A DNA stretch of 27,252 bases from positions 1-27,252 of the IMG/VR virus record IMGVR_UViG_3300035698_031742; one strand, 5' to 3'. Below the pieces are notes generated by a model. It was not told the DNA's origin. It was given only the letters and a program-made list of their open reading frames with translations, and did no database searches. The stretch is from a virus. Positions 22,300-27,252 of this stretch are shown here, piece after piece. Position 1 is the stretch's first letter; the number at the start of each line of letters is the position of its first letter. Both the position numbers and the translations under genes were made by a program.

Positions 22300-23466
22300 T
22301 TAAATCAAATTCGTCGCCTGTTCCTGAATTTGTTTTACAAGCATTGGAGTCATAATTCTCAAAAGCGTCCTTTTGTTTTTCGTGGCCGCTACATCTTCCA
22401 AGGATTTAATACCCCGCTCAAACATTTTTTTGGCTCGGGCACCACCAATACCCTTTAATTGACAAAGCGGTACAACTTCCTCGGAAACAGCATACTTGAT
22501 ACGAATGGGTAAAGATTTCCAAAAATCATCTTTTCCCCATTTTTCATAAAAACCATCAACCATTGAAAAAGATTGACAGATTCGATTAACATCAAAAATT
22601 AGATTTCGAGAAATAGCCTTGACCGTGCCATTTCCAGCTTCCCCATCCGTTAAGCAATTATACGCTGCCAATATAGCAGGAATAGAATTTTGGTTTTTAA
22701 CCTGGCATCCTCTGTTTTTCAAATGCCATAGAAAATCATCACATTCAGGCTGAAGATCCCTTGTGATGTATCCGGGATCATTTGAAGGAATGTCTCCAAT
22801 AGCCCATGCCAAGGTGATGTCATCCAAATCGATGAAAGATTCCTGCTTTTCTCCTTGAACTGGCCGTCCAAATAATTGACAAAAATTCTTATGCCATCCG
22901 GCCACATCATAGGGATTGTAATACATCCAAGCGGAAACCCTTCCAAGTCCTGTTACTCTTGGATGACCTTCGTAAATTTCTGTCATTTCCATTTCCGCCA
23001 AATCTTCCATCAAGGCAGAGGCATCCACTTTGTCAAATTTCATATCTTGACGAGATGCCAATGAACGAGAATACCAAGCAAAAAGATCCTTGTCTCCTTT
23101 GATTGCTTTGGTTTCAATTTCTGCCAGGACATGAAAAGCCAAGATTCCATGAGAATTTAAAACGGACGTAACAGGCCGTGGATTGGCAAAAGTGTATTGC
23201 CAGGCATTGGAACTTCCTTCCGGGATAACCATGAAGACATGGCCTTCATCATCAATCCCGTAACGGCCTGCCCGGCCTGCCATCTGAATGATATCCAATT
23301 CGTCAACTTCGGACATTCCGCGATGAACCCCAACAATTACAACATTTCTTGCCGGGAGGTTGCAATTATGGGTTAAAATCCCGTTTGCAAAAAAATTGTG
23401 ATTCTTTTCCGTTGTGATGTCAATCTGCTTGGTTGGTGGTTTCTTTTTGATTGATTTAATTCTCAT
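22300..23466 (-). CDS. C-intein plus C-terminal half of Ski2/Hel308-like helicase
   Basis: A 388-aa protein. Residues 1-34 are the C-intein: TKQIDITTEKNHNFFANG is intein block F and ILTHN the block G end (penultimate His, last Asn). Cys35 is the +1 nucleophile. The rest is the helicase C-half: CNLPARNVVIVG finishes motif V, QMAGRAGRYG (61-70) is motif VI, then a winged-helix and ratchet region ending in a hairpin-helix (CQLKGIGGARAKKMF, about 342-356). After trans-splicing, the helicase would be 536 + 354 = 890 aa. The ATG at 23466 has AAAGGAGG nine bases ahead, inside the endonuclease gene, and overlaps that gene's end by 11 bases, so it is expressed as its own protein. Confidence 0.93.
   Translation of the reverse strand: MRIKSIKKKPPTKQIDITTEKNHNFFANGILTHNCNLPARNVVIVGVHRGMSEVDELDIIQMAGRAGRYGIDDEGHVFMVIPEGSSNAWQYTFANPRPVTSVLNSHGILAFHVLAEIETKAIKGDKDLFAWYSRSLASRQDMKFDKVDASALMEDLAEMEMTEIYEGHPRVTGLGRVSAWMYYNPYDVAGWHKNFCQLFGRPVQGEKQESFIDLDDITLAWAIGDIPSNDPGYITRDLQPECDDFLWHLKNRGCQVKNQNSIPAILAAYNCLTDGEAGNGTVKAISRNLIFDVNRICQSFSMVDGFYEKWGKDDFWKSLPIRIKYAVSEEVVPLCQLKGIGGARAKKMFERGIKSLEDVAATKNKRTLLRIMTPMLVKQIQEQATNLI
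23365..23466 (-). other. C-intein (split intein, 34 residues)
   Basis: Codons 1-34 of the C-terminal helicase gene. KNHNFFANG matches the block F consensus, THN followed by Cys matches block G. Block F has Asp at position 4 (QID), as in ordinary inteins, where class 3 inteins have Cys. The junction is N34|C35 with C35 coded at 23362-23364. Confidence 0.92.
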
Positions 23467-24178
23467 TGGACAAAACCTCCTTTGTTTTAATTAAAATTTC
23501 TTGTGCAACGATTTGAGGGTTTTTTTGAGCATTAAAACGAAATCTATAAACTTTCCATCCCCGATTTCTTAAAAATCTATCTTTTTTAATATCCCTAATT
23601 CTTGTTTTATCATGCAATTTAGAATCAACTTCAATAGCAATCATCTTATCTAATAAAGCAAAATCTATCATATAAGACCCTTTATTAAATGGAACTTCAT
23701 AATCAAAAATAAATCCAAAAGGTAACAATACTTTTATTATTGCCTTTTCAAATTGACTTGGTTCATTATGCCTTCCAAGATGTTTAAATGGAGAGGTTTT
23801 TCTTCCTTCTTTATAAGCTTCTTTTAACCATTTTGAACTAGCTTGACCAATCCTTTCTTTTGCTTCTTTTGTATGAGTCTTTCCATAAAAATGATTTTCT
23901 TTTCCAGATTGATTATTATTTTTTTTATTTAAAGGAAAATTTTTTCTACAATAAATTTTTTTCATAGATTCGCTAATTTGTTTTTTTGTTTCTTCTGATT
24001 GGTGAGATCTATTTTTTGCCTTTTGTTTTAATTTTTCTTTTGTCGCCTGACAAGTAAAATTCGCATAAGGAAATTTATTCTTATATTCCGCCGCGGTCAT
24101 TCCATGTGAAAATAAATGCCCAGTTCCTATTTGTTTAAATTTTTTTCCACAGATTTGACAAATAATAAAATCTTTCAT
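23456..24178 (-). CDS. Free-standing homing endonuclease between the intein halves
   Basis: A 240-aa protein. Residues 7-25 form a C2H2-type zinc finger (CQIC ... HLFSH) followed by GMTAAEYKNKFP, a MucR-like pattern. Two NUMOD3-like DNA-binding segments follow (about 56-74 and 91-113, SGKENHFYGKTH). The C-terminal domain (about 140-230) is of the Vsr/DUF559 PD-(D/E)xK type: E144, D172, AIEVDSKLHD (181-190) and a RDIKKDRFLRNRGWKVYRFR tail. Free-standing nucleases with this fold are known between split-intein halves in 'fractured' phage-like genes. It would cut intein-free alleles and drive its own spread. AAGGAGGTAAAA precedes the ATG, adjacent to an 18-bp stem. Cleavage itself is inferred. 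Confidence 0.9.
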   Translation of the reverse strand: MKDFIICQICGKKFKQIGTGHLFSHGMTAAEYKNKFPYANFTCQATKEKLKQKAKNRSHQSEETKKQISESMKKIYCRKNFPLNKKNNNQSGKENHFYGKTHTKEAKERIGQASSKWLKEAYKEGRKTSPFKHLGRHNEPSQFEKAIIKVLLPFGFIFDYEVPFNKGSYMIDFALLDKMIAIEVDSKLHDKTRIRDIKKDRFLRNRGWKVYRFRFNAQKNPQIVAQEILIKTKEVLSNEN

Positions 24179-24188
24179 TTTTACCTCC

Positions 24189-24238
24189 TTGACTTGGGAT
24201 TATATTTTCAACTATCTTATAATATAACCCCAAGTCAA
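24189..24238 (-). promoter_or_regulatory. 18-bp stem-loop masking the endonuclease ribosome site
   Basis: In the minus-strand RNA, TTGACTTGGGGTTATATT pairs with AATATAATCCCAAGTCAA over 18 positions (17 Watson-Crick, one G.U) around a 14-base loop. The 3' arm ends exactly where GGAGG of the endonuclease ribosome site begins. It could block initiation on transcripts that read through from the N-terminal gene; hairpins doing this are known at several T-even phage endonuclease genes. Confidence 0.7.
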
Positions 24239-24258
24239 AGTCAAGCCCCAAGTCAAAG
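24228..24258. repeat. 13-bp direct repeat at the N-intein stop
   Basis: CCCCAAGTCAAAG occurs at 24228-24240 and 24246-24258. The second copy contains the TGA stop of the N-intein gene, the first forms part of the stem. A duplication of the stem arm into the intein end could have made the stop and thereby split the intein. Confidence 0.6.
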
Positions 24259-24549
24259 TATAACCAAATCGTCCATTTCTGTTAAATTGGCCGCTTCTTT
24301 TGTAATAAAACTTCCATCATCCTGACGAACATAAAAAGGATGTTTCTTATCAACCCGAATTGTCTGCCCATTTTCCAACTCAATTTCAAGGTCATATTCA
24401 GGTTCATATTCAAGAGCATTCAAAACAACATCTTGTTCAAATTTGCCAGTTTTTTCATTATAGGAACAAATTGCATTCCCGGCTTTGACATCTTTTGCAA
24501 GTTTTTTGGTTCCATTTGCCATCAAAATTTCTGTTTCCTCATTGACGGC
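24253..24549 (-). other. N-intein (split intein, 98 residues, Ala at position 1)
   Basis: Begins at Ala537 (codon at 24547-24549) of the N-terminal gene. AVNEETEILMANGTKKL is intein block A with Ala in place of the usual Cys or Ser at position 1; the sixth residue Thr and eighth Ile align with known inteins. Block B reads GQTIRVDKKHPFYV, with the conserved His but Asp in place of the usual Thr three residues before it. It ends FITKEAANLTEMDDLVIL. Confidence 0.9.
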
Positions 24550-26157
24550 GCCCCATGCCAAAGTTGATGTTGAAACAATAACTCTTAATCCCTTACCTTT
24601 GTCTTGAAAAGATTTTTCAATGGACAATCTTTCGTCCATTTTTAAATCTGCACTGTGAAAGCTGGCGTTCACGTCATGATTTTTCAAACGGCGAACCATA
24701 TCTCTGCCAGTTGCTTTATCATGGACAAAAACCAGAAATTTTTCATCAGGTTTTGATTTCACAATGTCCACAGCCATCCTTCTTTTGATAACTTGAGTTG
24801 CGTGATAATCCTGACCACCCCATGATGAACGAGCAGGGGTGTATTCGTGATAATGCATCTGAAGAACAACCGGACGCCAATTACAATAAATAACATCTGT
24901 ATCCTTCTTGTTAAGGGTTGTTAACCAATGGCCCAATTCATCAACATTAGGCATGGTTGCAGAAAGAAAAAGAACCCGGGCATTGAAATTCAAACGGGTA
25001 AATCGCATAATTCCCGTCTCAACTGCATGACCTCGATTGGTGGAAAGAATGTGACTTTCATCCACAATAACCAAGCCAACTTGCCCCATCCAGTAATTCT
25101 TTTCGGCCTTGTACTTCCGAGTCCGTGAATCCATCATCTCCGAAGTCATTACAATGATTCTGCTGCCGGTTATCTGCTTTTTCATGGCTTCTGAAAGAAC
25201 ATAATCGCCGGTCATGATTGTGATTTTTTCGTTTGGAAATCGTTTTTGCCAATCCTCGTACTTTTCCTGGGTCAAGGATTTCAAAGGGGATAAATAAATG
25301 ATCCTTTGATCGTTTGCCAAAACAAAATCCATCAAAAGTTCAGCACAAATGGTTTTGCCCGCGGAAGTATTAGCCCCGATGATCATATTACGGTCATGAT
25401 GCCGCAAAGGATAAACCAGGGATTGAACCGGATTGAAATTTTCAAAAGGATATTTCCAATCCTGATAATCTGTTGTCGGAATCAAAACGACATTATTGCC
25501 GTCCACAGGTTTTAATTGGCTTTTAATTCCAGCCAATTCTTTGTCTCTCTGAACAATGGCCTCGTTGATAAGTTGATCTGTTTCTTTATCCATGTCTGAG
25601 GCCTCTTCCAATCCATCAAGATAATCCTGGACAAATTCTGGATTCCTGCTTTTGACATTGGCTTCCAAAGTGGGATAACCTTTTGGTGATGTTTCTCCCA
25701 GGACATAAGCCATTTGCCCATCTGATAAAATTCCCCTCTGATTGACTTGTTCCAAAAGGGATTGTGCAAATTTACTGCGTGAATTGGCGGAAAGAACAGC
25801 TTTTACGTAATTAAAATCTATAATCTGTTGTTTTCCGGCATCGGCCATGAATTCCTGAATCCGGGAATGAATCCTATCTTGGATTGTAGTGGCCCCATCA
25901 ACCCGTAGAATTTTCTTTCCCTTGCCCATGGGTCGGTCATTTGGAATGTCCCAAAAAACCACCCGTATGGCATCTTTGCCTTTTTCCCTGGTTATTTGTG
26001 TCCGTTTATCAACTGTGCTGTAAATACGGACATTGATTCCCGTGTTTTCTGTCGGGATATCATAAACAACTTCCAGGGCATCAGGGACATCAGCAATAAA
26101 AGCATCCCCGGGCAAAATTGCCTCAAATTCCTGCTTTGTCAATTTTACAAAACCCAT
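24253..26157 (-). CDS. N-terminal half of Ski2/Hel308-like helicase plus N-intein
   Basis: A 634-aa protein. Residues 1-105 carry a small domain (VRIYSTVDKRTQITREKGKD, RPMGKGKKILRVDG) of a type also seen alone in phages, and 115-185 a helical linker. The SF2 core has GANTSAGKT (261-269, Walker A), VDESH (365-369), SATMP (399-403) and motif V TSTLAWG (530-536). It stops exactly there: residues 537-634 are the N-intein, so helicase motif VI is missing and is supplied by the gene at 22300-23466. AAGGAGG precedes the ATG at 26157. The complete helicase requires trans-splicing. Ski2-type helicases unwind branched DNA or RNA and are unusual in phages. Confidence 0.94.
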   Translation of the reverse strand: MGFVKLTKQEFEAILPGDAFIADVPDALEVVYDIPTENTGINVRIYSTVDKRTQITREKGKDAIRVVFWDIPNDRPMGKGKKILRVDGATTIQDRIHSRIQEFMADAGKQQIIDFNYVKAVLSANSRSKFAQSLLEQVNQRGILSDGQMAYVLGETSPKGYPTLEANVKSRNPEFVQDYLDGLEEASDMDKETDQLINEAIVQRDKELAGIKSQLKPVDGNNVVLIPTTDYQDWKYPFENFNPVQSLVYPLRHHDRNMIIGANTSAGKTICAELLMDFVLANDQRIIYLSPLKSLTQEKYEDWQKRFPNEKITIMTGDYVLSEAMKKQITGSRIIVMTSEMMDSRTRKYKAEKNYWMGQVGLVIVDESHILSTNRGHAVETGIMRFTRLNFNARVLFLSATMPNVDELGHWLTTLNKKDTDVIYCNWRPVVLQMHYHEYTPARSSWGGQDYHATQVIKRRMAVDIVKSKPDEKFLVFVHDKATGRDMVRRLKNHDVNASFHSADLKMDERLSIEKSFQDKGKGLRVIVSTSTLAWGAVNEETEILMANGTKKLAKDVKAGNAICSYNEKTGKFEQDVVLNALEYEPEYDLEIELENGQTIRVDKKHPFYVRQDDGSFITKEAANLTEMDDLVIL

Positions 26158-26180
26158 AATTCCCCTCCTTATCTTTTGAT

Positions 26181-26390
26181 TTATATTAAATCCATGCCAA
26201 TTTTTTCAAGTTCATCAATTGTGAATTGATCAAATTCATCAATTGTAAATTGAACAGAACCTTCTTCCATCAATAAGTAACTTAACCGAAAACAAATCCT
26301 CATATTATAAGAAGTTATTTTTCTTAATGTCGATATGATTCTGTATATTGATGGAGTTGGACCTTTCGTAAACTTTATTCCGATTTCCAT
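26181..26390 (-). CDS. Small hypothetical protein, 69 aa
   Basis: Not recognised. It has a basic N-terminal two-thirds and an acidic C-terminus with an internal repeat FTIDEFDQFTIDEL, coded by a short tandem DNA repeat (TTCATCAATTGT-like units at 26210-26250). AAAGGAGAAAGAAAA lies before the ATG. It follows the candidate structured RNA and precedes the split helicase. Confidence 0.65.
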   Translation of the reverse strand: MEIGIKFTKGPTPSIYRIISTLRKITSYNMRICFRLSYLLMEEGSVQFTIDEFDQFTIDELEKIGMDLI

Positions 26391-26416
26391 TTTTCTTTCT
26401 CCTTTTTAAAAGTTAA

Positions 26417-26742
26417 TATTAAATTCAAAATGAAAAGGACATTCTCATTTACTCTATCTTCCCATGACAGATTTGTTCTCAGGCCCGCTCAAAACGGTTC
26501 CAAAAGAGTCCCGGTATTATTGTGGCTTTCCAGATGCCCCCGGAAGGGTCGTCGACCCGTTTATTGCACAGAGCTACGTCTATTCACCACTTTCCTATCC
26601 TTCACGAAGAAGGGACCAAAATAACCGTGAGGTCTATGGCAACATTTCAGTAACATGGTTTCAAACGAGATGCGCGTCCTGTCTCCCTCTATCTGGTGTT
26701 GTTTTTGAGAACGAGAATGCCCTTTTCACTTTGAATTTAATA
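26417..26742 (-). ncRNA. Candidate large structured RNA closed by a 33-bp inverted repeat
   Basis: About 326 bases without a convincing gene on the minus strand. The ends (26417-26449 and 26710-26742) are inverted repeats matching at 30 of 33 positions. All three differences are A/G such that minus-strand RNA would form G.U pairs, whereas plus-strand RNA would have A-C mismatches. Hairpins inside include GGGTC / GACCC with a 3-base loop (near 26548-26560) and CCTTC / GAAGG (near 26600-26615), plus possible long-range CCAGAU / AUCUGG. GC is higher than in neighbouring DNA. A MITE-like insertion is the alternative. I see no match to tmRNA or RNase P motifs. Confidence 0.5.
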
Positions 26743-26913
26743 ACACCCCATCATTTCAAGCACTTTCATTGTTTTTTTCCATCGTGTCTTTCTCGGTCGA
26801 TGTTTAATCCCTTCCTCCACGGCATCACAGATATCACGGGCTTCCGCCTGAGTGAGCATCAGAACAATCACCGTGTCTTTTGCTGGCCCGGTTTCTTCGG
26901 TGAACAAGCGCAT
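26737..26913 (-). CDS. Small hypothetical protein, 58 aa
   Basis: A 58-aa protein: an acidic N-terminus (MRLFTEETGPAKDT), a central helix (VLMLTQAEARDICDAVEEGI) and a basic tail (KHRPRKTRWKKTMKVLEMMG). The ATG at 26913 overlaps the previous stop (TAATG) with AAGGAGG eight bases ahead. Its stop lies inside the 5' arm of the 33-bp inverted repeat. It is not recognised. Confidence 0.7.
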   Translation of the reverse strand: MRLFTEETGPAKDTVIVLMLTQAEARDICDAVEEGIKHRPRKTRWKKTMKVLEMMGCY

Positions 26914-27191
26914 TATTTACCTCCTTGATACCAAAGTTTTTTGCCAAATTCCCATTTTAAAACCTCCCGCCAAACAATCGATGTAAGTGAAAGAGAATTG
27001 CTAATCTTTTCCCCGGCCCTCACACCTCCGGATTTTCCAATGTGACGTGTTAAAAAAAGAAATCCATTACCACCCGGATCGGGAATGGTTCCTTCCAATT
27101 TTTGATACTTCTTTGATTTGGATTTGACTTCCTTAAATCCATTTGCCAAAAGCATTGTTATAATTCTTTCCCGCTTTGTCTTCTTTGCCAT
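26913..27191 (-). CDS. Hypothetical 92-aa protein
   Basis: Not recognised. Basic N-terminus (MAKKTKRERIITMLLANGF), then KYQKLEGTIPDPGGNGFLFL and a helical end containing KISNSLSLTSIVWREVLKW. An ATG at 27191 with AAAGGAGGAAGAAA ahead is preferred over an earlier ATG at 27227, which has no ribosome site. Overlaps the next gene as TAATG. Confidence 0.75.
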   Translation of the reverse strand: MAKKTKRERIITMLLANGFKEVKSKSKKYQKLEGTIPDPGGNGFLFLTRHIGKSGGVRAGEKISNSLSLTSIVWREVLKWEFGKKLWYQGGK

Positions 27192-27208
27192 TTTCTTCCT
27201 CCTTTGAT

Positions 27209-27252
27209 TTAGATTTTTCGAACCCAATTATAAAATGTTCTTTTTTCAGAAA
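27209..27252 (-). CDS. Possible 3' end of an upstream gene
   Basis: A frame open from the window edge gives ...SEKRTFYNWVRKI and a TAA 18 bases before the next start, just ahead of its ribosome site. Another frame is also open to 27133. Too little is present to decide. Confidence 0.35.
   Translation of the reverse strand, partial: SEKRTFYNWVRKI

Noticed and set aside
24253-24549. Class 3 intein
   Set aside because: Block B has Phe after HP and block F has Asp where class 3 needs Trp and Cys.
26417-26742. tmRNA, RNase P or group I intron
   Set aside because: No tag-peptide sequence, no P4-like conserved blocks and no intron core motifs could be found by eye.
26464-26928. 154-codon plus-strand open frame
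   Set aside because: It runs opposite to all other genes, has no ribosome site, and crosses the inverted-repeat region and a well-supported minus-strand gene. Most of it lies in the candidate structured RNA.

Overview
This window looks like part of the early or replication region of a large tailed dsDNA bacteriophage (Caudoviricetes type). It is AT-rich, every convincing gene lies on the minus strand, and most genes overlap or abut (ATGA, TGATG and TAATG junctions) behind strong AGGAGG-type ribosome binding sites. No host housekeeping genes, tRNAs or rRNAs are visible. The host cannot be named from the sequence. All entries below are read right to left, in the direction of transcription.

Region by region: (27.25-26.74 kb) two small genes of unknown function. 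(26.74-26.42 kb) a GC-richer, gene-free stretch closed by a 33-bp inverted repeat whose only three mismatches are G.U pairs in minus-strand RNA; this is a candidate large structured RNA. (26.39-22.30 kb) a small gene, then a Ski2/Hel308-like SF2 helicase broken into two genes. The N-terminal gene ends in a 98-residue N-intein and the C-terminal gene begins with a 34-residue C-intein. Between them is a free-standing homing endonuclease gene with a zinc finger, NUMOD3-like repeats and a Vsr/DUF559-like nuclease domain. This is a 'fractured gene' with a split intein. (22.25-21.38 kb) three small genes, one coding a two-helix membrane protein. (21.38-21.15 kb) a promoter followed by a run of hairpins, a second candidate structured RNA. 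(21.13-14.24 kb) UvsW-like helicase, a small protein, DnaG-like primase, a replication initiator with iteron-like repeats inside its own gene, a sulfotransferase, a HAD phosphatase and a DnaB-like replicative helicase. (14.27-9.75 kb) a 7-deazaguanine DNA-modification set: queD, queE, a basic helix-rich protein, queC, a phosphoribosyltransferase-FolE fusion and a DpdA-like transglycosylase. (9.75-4.37 kb) a bacterial-style polymerase: sliding clamp, DnaE and DnaX. The clamp is flanked by four tiny coupled ORFs that all resemble the first 35 or so residues of the DpdA family. (4.34-0.03 kb) a recombination set: possible UvsY-like mediator, small membrane protein, gp32-like SSB, RecA/UvsX-like recombinase, a small gene and a 5'-3' exonuclease.

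Together the genes give a nearly self-sufficient replisome (initiator, helicase, primase, DnaE polymerase, clamp, clamp loader, SSB), recombination-dependent replication, and a pathway from GTP to preQ0 (FolE, QueD, QueE, QueC) with DpdA to place a 7-deazaguanine in phage DNA. Neither QueF nor an amidotransferase is seen, so preQ0 itself is the simplest predicted base. The most unusual elements are the split-intein helicase with its embedded endonuclease, the two candidate structured RNAs, and the family of DpdA-like mini-ORFs.
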